A DNA stretch of 64,000 nt, taken from positions 248,001 to 312,000 of the forward strand of contig JAMXSV010000026.1 in the NCBI GenBank assembly GCA_027559495.1. The letters run 5' to 3'. Positions 1-11,563 of the stretch are shown piece by piece. Position 1 is the first letter of the stretch. Every line of letters starts with the position of its first letter. A model generated the notes under the pieces. It searched no databases and was not told the DNA's origin. It saw nothing but the letters and a program-made list of their open reading frames with translations. Both the position numbers and the translations under genes were made by a program. The stretch comes from Aurifilum marmelostoma. Lineage: Eukaryota > Ascomycota > Sordariomycetes > Diaporthales > Cryphonectriaceae.

Positions 1-596
1 ACGACGAAACCTGTGACGGTGAGAAGAATCGAGCTCACGCCCACTGGGAAAGGAAGCGGAGGTCAGCGACATTGACGGCGAGATGAGCCAACAGGAGCAC
101 AGAAGAAAGCTTGTTGTCGCCGTCTCAACTTACACTGTACCCGGGTGAATTCCGAAATGCATGTTATGCATGTCGCCCAACCCCCCAGGATGAAGAGCGG
201 AACAATCATCTTCGGTAGGATACTACCATGCATCCTCAAGAACATGGGCCATTTCGAATGCTTCAGGATATCTCGTGGACCGTGCTGGAGAGGGTTTCTT
301 TGTTAGTCAATTACCAGCAACCCGTGCGGCGGCACGGACGGCGCGGGCCATGTGAGCTGTGCGCGTGTGGATAGAGAGGCAATAGGTAACCAATGGCTTA
401 CAAAGTAGTCGTCAAGATCCAGACTCGTGTGTTGTCGGCTGAAAGGATTCGGCGTGTTGGCCCTCGAGCGCAGCAGAGACTCGATCTTGTCCAGAGGAGG
501 GATATCTTCGAGCGACGACTTGTGGGCCAGGTTGGCAATGCCGTCGTCTGCCTGGGCGCTGCTCGCGGGCGCATGATACTCTCCGCCTTCCGCCAT
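1..596 (-). CDS. Bestrophin-like (RFP-TM/UPF0187) chloride channel, N-terminal part, runs off left edge
   Basis: Three exons are visible: 402-596 (65 codons from the ATG at 596-594), 134-284, and 1-43, which continues out of the window. The introns at 285-401 (gtaagc...cag) and 44-133 (gtaagt...cag) restore one frame. The product begins with a soluble tail ending in SLDLDDYF, followed by PRDILKHSKWP, the MHGSILPKMIVPL segment and a first hydrophobic helix, then LGVSSILLTVTGFVV. This order matches the N-terminus of the fungal bestrophin/UPF0187 family (membrane anion channels, often vacuolar or plasma membrane) as I know it. The start was chosen because the upstream in-frame Met at 725 only adds a polypyrimidine-encoded leader. 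The gene is divergent from the AP-2 mu gene. Pore residues lie outside the window, so the family call rests on the N-terminus alone. Confidence 0.75.
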
Positions 597-3443
597 GATG
601 CTGGCAACGGAAGGAAAGCTAAAGAACGGAGGAAAGAAAAACAAAAGGGAAGAAAAAGAATGAGGAGGTGAAGGATGACGGCAGTCGTGACCAGGTAGGT
701 AGGTAGTCAGCAGTCTCGGGCACACAAGATGTCACCCAGCTTCAGCTATGCAAAGCCGCCACTCGATCACACAAAGTCGCGTTTAGAGACAGGAATATGT
801 CTAGCCAAGTACGCACGACCAAGACACAATGACTGGTGAAGAGAGAAGACGGTGAAAATGAAGATGAAAATAGCAACAGAAAGGAAAAAAGAAGCTTAAA
901 TACTTCCAAAACACGCAGGGAGGGAGTGGCAGCGAGGGAGGAGAGGCAGGAAGGGAAAAGGAAAAAAAAAATGAGGCCCGTTCATCAAGAGGTCCGTTGG
1001 CCTCCGGGGGTGGGGGACATTTAATGGGCACAAGCAAAGAGGTCACATCGGAGAGGATTCGAAGCAACAAGACAGCAAATGGGAAGCAGACAGAACAATA
1101 AGTTTTGAATGGATGCCATTTAGTGTAAGGACCTGGGGGATCCTGGCGAATCTCCACTGGCTAGCAGCTCATGCAACTAATTCAGCCCTTGGACGAAGAG
1201 ACGCAGGCGATGGTGAGGCCCAGACAGGACAGGAAATCGAGGGGGTCCAGGCCCAGGGGGGTGGAGACGGTCAGAGTCGCGCACTCCATGATGGGAAACG
1301 CCATGGACGCCGGGGCCCCAAGGAGCACCCGAGGGAAGGCCCACTCAGAATTACCAAATGCCCGGAGATCCACTGTTGTGACGAGGCAGTTGGGTGACAG
1401 GCGTGGAAGCCTATTTTGAAACACACTGAAGAACAGCTGCGGCGCGCTTCTACCAAGTTAGGGAGGCCTCGTTGATGGAGGGTCGCACCTCAGATGGGGC
1501 CTACCGCGAACCGGACGGCAGAGACGGACGGCTTCCTCTTTTGCCCCTGCATTTTTCAGGAGGATCAGCAGAAATCGCACCAAAAGGAGCGAGAAAAGGG
1601 CGTGCAGAAGAAGAATGCAGAAGAATGGACGACCACCCACATGTGAGAAAGTCAGACGAGTAACTTAGTAGCTCGGGGAAAAAAAAAAGCAACCCCCTAA
1701 GCCTTTTCAAACTAGTTGTTATGTGTGGCTGCACACAGGAAAGGATCACACCCTCAGCCGTAGGAATCGTTGGCAGAACCAACGTTGCAGGCAGACCAGG
1801 GCCTGGACTGGTCCCTTGGCGGTGCCTGGCAGGCTGATGCTGGCTGTCCGTTGGTCGGGTTCTTTGTCCTGCAATGCGCATGATTCAGGGGCTGGCGTGG
1901 CATTCTATGCGGTCAGCTCTCTGGGGCGACAAGAGTGACGGGACCTGCCGTATCCCCGACTGGAGGGAGGGTGTTCGTCCTCAGGGGTAGATCGAGTTGA
2001 GTTGAGAGCCCAACAATTCGGAATTTGAGGAGCCCAAGTCGAGATGATCCCACCAGGATAGATGAGTCTGTTTGTGATATTTGCCCTGAGGATAGCGCCA
2101 CTCATGAACAGCGATCTCTTGTGCACGTTCCAGCAAACGCACAGGCGGAGCCCCATGAACAATGTGGGGATCCGATTCCAGGCGATGTGCGCCAGAGAGA
2201 GGGTCCCAGACGGGTTCCAGAAGGTCCCCCAGACAGAACTCATGCTGTGACCGACAGGTACGACAAATATCAGGTGGGTAACGGTGTCGTCAAGTGAGTG
2301 CTCTCAAAGGCCTCTCTCTCCATATTCCTTTTCAATCTCTCCATCTTTCTCATTGTCCCTTTCACCTGCCAGGTACCGTCAAGACCTGATACGTTGGTTC
2401 GGGTTTCAAGTTGTCGCCCAGACGGCATCCCAGGCCTTTGCGCAATGACACGCCCTCTGCATCCCTTAAGAGGGGGGAAGAAAGCACAGGTGTGTCTGTA
2501 AGGGCCTTTTGCCACAGGGCTTGAGTGCCAGAATTGGGATAGCTGCCGCCATGGCTGGCGATCCTCCCGCCGGTATCCTGGAGGTGGCTTGGGGGCCAAG
2601 ACTTCAGCCGCAACACGAGCAGTGTCGCCAGCCGCGCCAATGCAAATGCCAGCGTGTCTGTCTGTCTTTCTGTCTTTTGCTTCCAGGCATGATCGGCACC
2701 AGCTTTGATCGGTTGAGGATGTAGGAGAGGATGAGGACGGAGAGAACCAGCGTACGTATGCGAAGGGGGAAACGAGGCCACCCTCGGGATATGCAGAAGG
2801 TGGGGGTGGTATAATAGCAGTGGTATATACCCGTGAGTCAGAGATGCGGTCAACGAATGGATGCGACTGTTTACCAACATCTCGAGAGGATGGGACCTCG
2901 TTTCCTTTTTTTTCCCCCCTTTTTCTCTTTTTTTTTTTTCTCTCTCTTTTTTCCCCTGTCCCTTAGCTCTGGTAGGGGTCGCGGGTCGGTGCCGAGGGAG
3001 ATGAGAGAGAGAGACAGAGAGAAAGGTGGGGGGAGCATGGGAGAGCTTGGTCCAGCTCAATCGGATACTAATCAGTGGGTTGATACTATGAGTATTCAAA
3101 GACACATGGCAAGAGCATGCTGCCCCTGAATCTGGCTGACATAATCAAATTGCGGGGCCGGGAAGCCGTTCTTGCCTTCTCTGGACGATGTCAGGGGGAA
3201 GGAGCGGCCCTGTACGGCCACTAACTTTTGGTGCTATTGGTTGCTACTGCCGTCTGTTGCTTGCTCGATCGCTACTGCTACTGCTACCACGGTAATCATC
3301 ATCATCATCATCATCATCACCATCATCACCCTCGTCGTTGACCCCTTGCTCCTCCCTCCCTTCCGACGTTTCCTCCTTCTCCGTTATATCCCCTGATACC
3401 CCTCCCCCACCACCCACACCATCTCAACCCTTGTCGGCCAGCC
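597..3443. other. Intergenic: shared upstream region of the bestrophin-like and AP-2 mu genes
   Basis: This 2.8 kb lies between divergent start codons. Purine/pyrimidine-skewed tracts lie at about 600-660, 840-980 and 2905-2960. An ATC microsatellite lies in the AP-2 mu leader. Open frames at 1905-2243 and 2025-2297 overlap on opposite strands and show no family motif. I see no supported gene. Confidence 0.6.
3295..3329 (+). repeat. (ATC)n microsatellite in the 5' leader of the AP-2 mu gene
   Basis: About eight near-perfect ATC units are followed by CACCATCATCACC. They lie roughly 115-150 bases before the AP-2 mu start codon, so they are probably transcribed in the 5' UTR. Confidence 0.8.
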
Positions 3444-4839
3444 ATGCTCTCAGGGATCCTCATCTTCAACCAGAAGGGCGAGAACCTCATCTTTCGCGCC
3501 TTTCGCAACGACTGCCGGCCCCGCCTTGCCGATGTCTTCCGCATTCAGGTCATTAGCAATGCCCAGGTCAGGTCGCCCATCCTGACCCTGGGCAGCACCA
3601 CCTTCAGCCATGTCAAGCACGAGAACATCTACCTCGTCGCCATCACCAAGAGCAACGCAAACGCCGCCCTCGTCTTCGAGTTCCTCTACCGCCTGATCCA
3701 GCTGGGCCGCGGCTACTTTGGCAAGTTCGACGAGGAGGCCGTCAAGAACAACTTCGTCCTCGTCTATGAGCTGCTCGACGAGATCATCGACTTCGGCTAC
3801 CCCCAGAACACCGAGACAGACACCCTGAAGATGTACATTACCACCGAGGGCGTCAAGTCCGAGAACAGGGCCGAGGACTCGGCCAAGATCACCATGCAGG
3901 CCACCGGCGCCCTCTCTTGGCGCAAGGCGGACGTGAAATATCGCAAGAATGAGGCCTTTGTCGATGTCATTGAGGACGTCAACCTGCTCATGTCGGCCAC
4001 GGGAGCCGTTCTGCGCGCCGATGTCACGGGCCAGATCATCATGCGCGCCTACCTCTCCGGCACCCCCGAGTGCAAGTTCGGCCTCAACGACCGCCTGCTT
4101 CTCGACAGCGACGGTCTGCTCAGCCTGCCCAGCGGCAACCGCATGGGCACCAAGGCCACCAAGGCCGCCGCCGGCAGTGTCACCCTCGAGGACTGCCAGT
4201 TCCACCAGTGCGTCAAGCTCGGCAAGTTCGACTCGGACCGCATCATCTCCTTCGTGCCGCCCGACGGCGAGTTCGAGCTCATGCGCTACCGCGCCACCGA
4301 GAACATCAACCTTCCCTTCAAGGTCCATGCCATCGTCAACGAGGTCGGCAAGACCAAGGTCGAGTACAGCATCGGTGTCAAGGCCAATTTCGGCTCCAAG
4401 CTCTTCGCCACCAACGTCGTCGTTCGCATCCCCACCCCGCTCAACACCGCCAGGATCACCGAGAGGTGCACCCAGGGCAAGGCAAAATACGAGCCCGCCG
4501 AGAACAACATTGTCTGGAAGATCGGCCGCTTCACCGGCCAGAGCGAGTTCGTCCTTAGTGCCGAGGCCGACCTGACCTCCATGACCAACCAGAAGACATG
4601 GAGCAGGCCCCCACTGAGCATCAACTTCAGCCTCCTGATGTTTACCAGCAGCGGTCTGCTGGTGAGATACCTGAAGGTCTTCGAGAAGAGCAACTACAGC
4701 AGTGTCAAGTGGGTCAGGTATATGACCAGGGCAGGCAGCTACGAGATCAGGTACAGTTGACTGCCTCACGCCAAATACGCGCAGACACGCCGAGGAGTAG
4801 ATGCTGACATATCTTATCTCTCTCACACACAGATTCTGA
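3444..4839 (+). CDS. apm4: AP-2 complex subunit mu (clathrin adaptor medium chain)
   Basis: Exons are 3444-4750 and 4833-4839. The last exon is only seven bases: the intron gtacag...acacag joins AG to ATTCTGA, giving the family ending E-I-R-F-stop. Without splicing the frame would end in R-Y-S. The product is 437 residues, the normal length for fungal AP-2 mu. An N-terminal longin-like domain (about 1-140) starts MLSGILIFNQKGENLIFRAF. A C-terminal mu-homology domain (about 165-437) starts near ITMQATGALSWRKADVKYRK and carries conserved blocks such as GLNDRLLLD and FVPPDGEFELMRYR. In the AP-2 heterotetramer this subunit binds Yxx-phi cargo signals and PI(4,5)P2 at the plasma membrane. In filamentous fungi AP-2 also has a clathrin-independent role at the hyphal tip. 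The call is very secure. Confidence 0.97.
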
Positions 4840-5105
4840 GCCCGACATTCGAGTGTGTTTTCACGGGATTGCAGCATGGCAAGGCGTTCAGGGCGATATA
4901 CTTTGTGGCACTATTTTTGTTCCTTCTTACTCATTGCCGCATTTGGTATGACAACAGAAGACGGCCGGCACCAGCGAGGTGGCCCAGGCTCTATGGGCTC
5001 ATAATAAGTAATTACATGGCGATGCACACAAAACCCATATCTGATGCTCAGCACCTGGTGACTCCGATCACACGCTGCGTGCCAGATGATTAATGCCACA
5101 AAGGC

Positions 5106-7815
5106 TCAGGTGGTAACTGCCAACACAGCCACTCCCCAAGCCGGAATGCTGAACTCATAACCATCGGACGCGCTGCCAGACACGGTCGAGGTCTGGGGAG
5201 TGATGGAAACAATGCCGGGATAGTTGGAGACAAGCTCACCCCCCGCTCAGCGTTACAAGAACTGCAGAAGACGCAAGAGTCACGTCGGAAAACTCGACAG
5301 TGACCGTCTCCGTCGACGACCCATAATTGGCCAGCTTGACGTAATAGGTCGAGTTGGCACCGGACGTGGCCACCCAGTATACAGGGCCGAAGTCTGAATC
5401 TGAGGTTACCGGCAGGACGGTATCGCCGTGGTTCGTGGAGAACATCTCCTGCACCCAGAAAGAGGTGGACCCCGTGATGGAGCCCACGGTCGAATTGAGG
5501 CCAAACAGATTCGGCTACACACCACCATGACCATCATCGCAAGAGGGTATTAGCAAGGAGCTACGAGACGATGGCCTCAAGTACCGGGGAAGGATGAAGC
5601 TATAACAATAATCACGTACCGACCACTCAGCCATGTCATAATGCTCGAGCAAGGGGGCAAAGCTTGCCATCTTGACGATGTCGCTGTTTCTCTCCATGCC
5701 TAGCCAGCCAAATTGGATTCCAATCAATATCAGCAAGATCAGGAAGGGGTTCTCAATGATTACTCACCGATCATGTACACAGCCTCTGAGCAGCTTCCCT
5801 GCATGGTGGTCCAGTACGTCGTCGTACCATCATTGCCCGAGGTGCTGGCATATTCCCCGACCAGAATCCCTGGCCCGTCCCTCGAGACGTTATCCCATTC
5901 GTCAAACAGCTCAACGAACCCATCAGGACTAAGATAATGATGTGTATCCGTCATGGTCCCGCTGGGCATGGTCGAAGGCAGACACGAGGCATCCGAAGTC
6001 GAAGCCAGGATCGTGATATCTGGGTACTGCGCGTGAATGGCATCGTAAATGGCCGTGAACCGGCTGGCATAGGTGCTGCAACCTTCACTAAACACATTGT
6101 CCTCGTTGCCGACCTCGATGTAGTCGATCGTGAAGGGGTCGGTCTGTCCATATTCCGCCCTCAGCGCGCCATAGGTGGTGTCAGTGGAGCCAAGGAGAAA
6201 CTCGAGCTCGTTGAGGATGTCATCTATATAAGGTTCTAGAGCGGTCCCGGTGACGGTATTTCCATCCAGGGTCAGGCCGCTCCACACAGCCAGCAGCGGT
6301 GCCATGCCCCTAGTGTTCACATTATGTCAGTTTAGTGTACGACGCGATCTGAGGCCATCTTGTCGGGATAAGGGGAGGCTAGCAGACGACGGAGCGGAGC
6401 TCAGGGCACTCGAAACGGTCAAAAGCCATCATCACCTGACGGACGAAATGGTGGGGGGGGGGGGGGAAGGGGGGTTTCTCCTTACATATCGATGCACCAG
6501 TACATGTACTCCAACAAGCCGAGGGCATCCGTATTTGGATAACCCCAGTCACCCTGTCGGCCGGGTCTCAGCTCGACAGGCTTGGACACTGTTAGCATCA
6601 CCACGGAGAAATCTGCAACGGGGGACTGCACAGCTCGCTTACCCCAATAGTCGCATTCCATTGCCAGCGATCGCTCGGCGTTGATCCTTCCCTGCAGGTT
6701 GTAGACACTTCAGTATAGGGTCACTTGACAGTGGGCTCTGATATGGTAGATGTTGAGAATGAACTCACAAGTTGTTGCCTCCTGGGAATCTGAGAAAAGC
6801 TGGCTTCATCTGCTCAAGATAGGTGGCGACATCGTTCCGAAGACCGTTGTACCTGAGAGAGAAATAATGCGTGAGCTACCACTTCCTGATGCTGCAATGC
6901 ACTGGAATGGACTGTAGATGGCAGCAGACCTTGCGTTATACGTGGTGGGGAACAGCTGGACCAGATCAAAGTACAGATCCGAGCCAGCCACTGATTCCGC
7001 GTCGAAGGTGAGTCTCCAGGCATTATCGCTCTCGTAGCTCTGTTCAGAGGTATAGCTTGTCTCGTAGTAGCTGAAGGCAGATGAGTTGCTGGTGACGGTA
7101 ATGGTGTTCGATGCATAGACGGTGCCGCTGGGTCCGTAGAGTTCGAGTGTGATGTCTCCGTCGTAGGATCCCTTGATGTAGAAGTAGTTTGCATATGCTG
7201 TAGCACAAGGTCAGGGTTGCGTCGGAGAGACTTTTCAAATAACTTTCGGAGAGGGCTGGGATGGTAAAAGACAAAGTCAAGAGTTTGAGATAATTATAGA
7301 CCCAAGGCCTTGGTCATGTTTAGACCATGCGGCAACCCGTATTGAAAAAAGGCTACTAATGAATAATTACTTACTGTCCTCGTTGACTGGGACGCCCAGA
7401 TAACCCTCATTGGAGAATCCCACCTGACCAGTGGTTCCAGACGGCACCGAAACCTTCAAAGAATTGGTGATGGCTGTCGAGAGAGGGTTGGCAGTATCGA
7501 CACTGAGCGTAACATCCCCCACCGCGCTGTAAGCCGTGAGGTCCGGATCATCACCCTGGAAACCATTGTTCCTCAGGAGCTGCCCATGGATTCCTCCGTC
7601 ACCAGAGTTGTTGATGTCCTGTTGTTGGTAACTTAGTCTCGTTCGTTCGCTCAGTTCATCAGGGCTCGGATGGGAGTATCTTTTACCTCAAACATAATTC
7701 CATAGAGGAGAGGACTGGATGCATTGCCCCCCGTCGGAGACACAGTCAGAGTGACTCCCTTGACGCTGGCCACAAGGGCAGCAAGTGAGGGCACAACTGT
7801 CTTTAACAGAGCCAT
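5106..7815 (-). CDS. abfA: Secreted alpha-L-arabinofuranosidase, GH51 (abfA type), with an apparent 1-nt frameshift near the C-terminus
   Basis: Nine exons: 7687-7815, 7375-7618, 6930-7197, 6769-6852, 6643-6691, 6486-6580, 5768-6309, 5620-5699 and 5106-5514. All phases agree up to the last exon, which is one base too long (409 nt). After a signal peptide (about residues 1-20) come the family blocks SPLLYGIMFE, DGGIHGQLL, FLRFPGGNNLEG, RPGRQGDWGYPN, then the acid/base Glu359 in GNED and the nucleophile Glu442 in LVGEYAS. The enzyme releases arabinose from arabinoxylan and arabinan side chains. Exon 9 meets a TGA at 5236-5238 directly after a C6 run (5239-5244). Downstream, the +1 frame keeps coding for a family-like end (SIPAWGVAVLAV) to the TGA at 5106. 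With one G fewer the protein would be 632 residues; as read it stops at 589. The donor at 6929 (GTCTGC) is weak. The gene is convergent with AP-2 mu. Confidence 0.88.
6453..6466 (+). repeat. G14 homopolymer inside an abfA intron
   Basis: Fourteen consecutive G on the plus strand lie in the intron 6310-6485 of the arabinofuranosidase gene. On the transcribed sense strand this is a C tract shortly after the 5' splice site. Confidence 0.85.
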
Positions 7816-7932
7816 AATTATTGAATTGAGATGCCTTGTTGTTAGGCTTCGGCCTGACAATAATAATTAAGTAAAGACAGGAGATATTCTCTTTCGGATC
7901 CTCAGCACACTACATCAGGGCCTTTCCCTCGT

Positions 7933-7946
7933 CTTATATTTATAGG
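7933..7946 (-). promoter_or_regulatory. TATA-like element upstream of abfA
   Basis: On the minus strand CCTATAAATATAAG lies about 120-130 bases upstream of the chosen ATG at 7815, a plausible TATA position given a short 5' UTR. The transcription start is not known. I looked by eye for XlnR/AraR-type sites in the first 600 bases and saw no clear one. Confidence 0.4.
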
Positions 7947-9380
7947 ATCTGAACATATACGTTTGCTTTCTTTCATGCTTTGACCGGAATCACAACATAC
8001 GTCCCAAGCTCTGCCGATCCCGTGGTGTCCTCCACCATCGTATAAACATACATGATACTATAAGCTGAAGCGGGTCCGTTTGGCTCTATTTTGATTTTGA
8101 TTGGAGCGCAAAGACATGTGTTACATCGTGGACCATGTACGCGCCCTCGACGCTTAAACAAGTATGTCACGTTACCCAGTGTTGCTTATGCAGGTCGGAT
8201 GTGAACGCGCATTCAAGGTTGAGGAGCCGAACGGAAAACTGGAAACGCGACGACATAATCTGCACAAGAGAACGAGGTCTGTTCAAGGAAGAAATTGACT
8301 ATTGAAAAGTAAAAGGGGTAGCTGGTGCTGGTTTCCCCGCAAAAAGCCCCCTGTTCTGGCCTGATTTGGAGTCATCTTCTGCCCTGCGGCAACTGTTTTC
8401 TGACATCACTTTGCCGGACGCACAGGCATCGTGATATTCCTACAATCTGATCATCAGATAAATGATCCGTTGACAATGTAACTTGAGTACTCCTTGCTCA
8501 TTCGTGTGAGGCGCCAAGTCTGAGGAGTGGTTTGATGTGTTGAAGAGTGTATTGATCTATATTGACTTGCTCTTCTGCGGCCCTGCATGACGGCCACCAA
8601 GCCCCTTGTTGCCGACTTTTTCAGCCGTGCACTGCCCACATGCTTTTGTTAGTTATTCAATACCACCTCATCACCAACCGTGTGAATACCTCGGCGTACC
8701 GCGGTCATGGTGGAATTCAGCACAAAGTTGTGAACTTTATCCGGATGCCACGGATGCGAGGTGACATCTTCCCACACAGTCACTTGAATCCCCTGGACTG
8801 CTTCCCTCAAGTCCTGCACTAAAACGGGCGTTTACCATAGTTAATATGATGTTTAAAGGCGAGCAGGCCATGCTCGTTGAAAAGTCGCCTTGATTCTTTT
8901 GCGTCAGGCTCAAAAAAGGACGGGCTCAGCAATGCACACATTTTCGGCAATCCGCTTTGAGATACTGCTTTAGAATACAGAGAGTGTAGATATGTAAGCT
9001 TATTGGTACGCTTCGACCATTCACTCAGAAATTGTCAGTTGTTCTATATGACTAACTCCGTGAAAAAAAGGGGGGGGGGGCTTTCGCGGCCAAGAAACGG
9101 ATTCCAGCATGGATATTTGATCCTACTCGAGACTCTCTCAAAGATCTGCTCGTTTTCTTTTGGCCCATCTCTGCATCAAACAGCCCACTTGAGAGGAAGC
9201 CATTGTGCTCGAAAACGATATCACGTAATGTTCACCACTGCATATGTACTTAATATAGAGAAAGGCTACAAGTAAGTTTCGGGATGATCTTTGTGGAGAA
9301 GACCCTCCAATGCATCAACGTTGTACGACTCGTGCGAGCTCGCCTCTACTGTGGTGTTCCCAAGATTCTGCCTCGACCTC

Positions 9381-9516
9381 CCTGTCTGTGAACTGGGGCT
9401 GAGGAATGGAGCCTCACAGCCGACCGACGGCATCCGAGCCGCCCCATAGTATATACTTTTGTTTTCAGGTGAAGCTCCTGCGTCTGTGACGAGGTTCTGA
9501 GAAATGGGGCCACACA
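9381..9516. repeat. Degenerate ~35-bp direct repeat, two copies about 100 bp apart
   Basis: The plus-strand copies are at about 9381-9418 and 9481-9516. Aligned from GTCTGTGA to CACA, they match at 27 of 35 positions by my count. On the minus strand both can encode a similar C-x-APFL-xx-SSQT peptide, but in different frames. No gene is supported here, so it may be a decayed coding repeat or simple duplication. Confidence 0.5.
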
Positions 9517-11138
9517 TTCCTCCAATACGCTGATACCTCCATCCATGACCCTTTTTTTATTCTCCGGAATGACACCTCGCGGGATATGGAAGCTGGACTC
9601 GAAAAGTTGCAGCACCAATGAAAATAACGCGGGAAAAAAGAGAAAGATCAAGATAAACAAACAGAAAGCACATCAATCCTCTGGACAAGAATTCCATCGG
9701 GACGACCATGACGGAAAGAAACTCGTTTCACTTGGTCAACCGACAGTTGATCGGCTCATACTTACTCTATATCCAGAAGGAAAAAGGATAGAAGGAATAA
9801 AAAATATCCAGATAATTCCATTCGAGCATCATATGTACCAAGACCCATCTTGTAACATATCAACGGGTCTTCACGCTCGACTGGGACATCCTATGGCAGG
9901 GCAGACTTGGCTAACATCCGCAGACAGATGAGCATACTCGCACAAGCGAGGCTCAATGCATGTCCGCTAAGGTATCTATTGCCTAATAAGTCAACCGGCA
10001 GGTCATAGCTTCGTATAATTACATCAACAGAGAAGTCAATCAGGAGAAACATCATGAAGCAGACCTGGGACAACAACGTCCCCTAGTGCACTTCTCGGCT
10101 CCTACAGTTTTAATTGACTGGTTAAGTCGGTGGTTACAGACTCGAATTTTGACGTTGTCTTCATAGAACCCACCGAAGAGTTCCCTCTTCTTGATCCACG
10201 GGTTCCACCTTGTTGAGAGATGCCTTCCCAGTACTGTCAGGGCGTCTCATAAACTGTCAATTCTGCTTGCCACATGTGAATAGTTGAGTGGTCCATAATC
10301 ATGGAAAGATATAACCATCTCTAATAAAAACGTCTGCTTGGCTTTGCACCTGGTACGCTATTATTGAGCATGCCGAGCTTATAAGGCAGACACATGCTAT
10401 TAGCTGTTCAGTAGCCCACTAATATGGATGGTGTGGCGTACAAGGGAGCCGGATTTGAATGCTGCCAGGCCCACATGCCCGGCTGTTTGCCCCCGAAAGT
10501 ACGGGGCCTTGCCTGGGCTGGGCATAACCCAGAGATTCTCCGGCTCAAATTCTGAAGTACCCGCAGCCTGAGGCTATGCCCGGAGCATGTCCGTAAAGAG
10601 ACACCTCCTTATGCGCACAGCCTGCTTGTATTCCTGTGACTAAAATCTAGGAGCCACCATCCACATTCAAGACGATATACTTTTGTGCAAGCCATGGTCC
10701 TTTCCATGATTTCCTTGCATGATGTTGGAGAAAAGGCTGCAGGGAACGCGTCGATCCCCCACCTGAAAAGGTTATCTCAGTCAGGCCAAAAAGACTGTGG
10801 CGTTAGGCCATTCTTTGTTATCAGATTGTAGGATCTGGCTAGCAAGCCCAGCTGAAATGACCAGGATACCAGACATGCCGTAGGAGCAAGGTGATAGGCC
10901 AGGGATGTGATCATGCTGACCGAGGATCGATGTTCACCCACCGAAGAGAAACCGCAGGAGAGCCGCCTCGGTACGAGATTGAAATGAGGACGACCCGGGG
11001 GCCAAGAAGCAGTCATCCAATCCTCGTGTATGCACGATTCAGTTTCTTTGTTTCCTTTTGCCATGTGCGAACATATGACCGACCTTACAGGAACAAGGGG
11101 TCCACGCTCTCCCCCTCCCCCTTCCCCTCCAGCAAGGT

Positions 11139-11153
11139 CCCCCCCCCCCCCCC
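11139..11153 (+). repeat. C15 homopolymer
   Basis: Fifteen consecutive C lie in a C/T-rich stretch about 400 bases upstream of the DUF7029-like gene. Confidence 0.85.
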
Positions 11154-11563
11154 GCCCATTGCTGGACCTGCAGACCCGCGCGTTTGTGCAGGGGGGTTTT
11201 CACCACCAGCATCTGACAACGGCTGCTGCCGCACGGTCCTTTAATTACTATGTTTTGACAGGTTCCTCTCTATATAATTACAAGCTCTCTGGCTTCATGT
11301 CGACGTCGACTATGTTTCACGAGATCTGGGTGTTTGTATAAACGTGTATCTTTTGAGTCTGGCGATGCCCTCGTCGTGGTGAGACTTTGTCATTCCTTTA
11401 CATTTGTGCTTTTGGCACATCCATTCATTTTTGTCATTCTTTACAATAATTCAAACACACACACACAACTTAGGCTATCCGCCTCCCTCACCCAAGTCTA
11501 TCTTTTACATTCGCAGGTTTGATCGTTGTTTTTATTTATTATTGTATTTTCACTCGTTTCGCC

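Larger units (their letters stand above)
7816..11563. other. Intergenic: long AT-richer gap between abfA and the DUF7029-like gene
   Basis: This 3.7 kb holds no ORF with a recognisable domain. It contains a G11 run (9070-9080), a C15 run (11139-11153) and a degenerate ~35-bp direct repeat at 9381-9418 and 9481-9516. The sequence immediately before 11564 is A/T- and pyrimidine-rich, as expected of a promoter and leader. I see no terminal inverted repeats or transposase fragments. Confidence 0.6.

Noticed and set aside
1905..2297. Overlapping open frames of 112 and 90 codons on opposite strands
   Set aside because: No domain, no codon-usage signal by eye, poor start contexts; they lie in a promoter-like gap.
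3450..4877. 475-codon frame antisense to AP-2 mu
   Set aside because: A long antisense frame is a by-product of GC-rich third positions; Val/Leu/Asp/Glu/Gly-rich composition and no domain.
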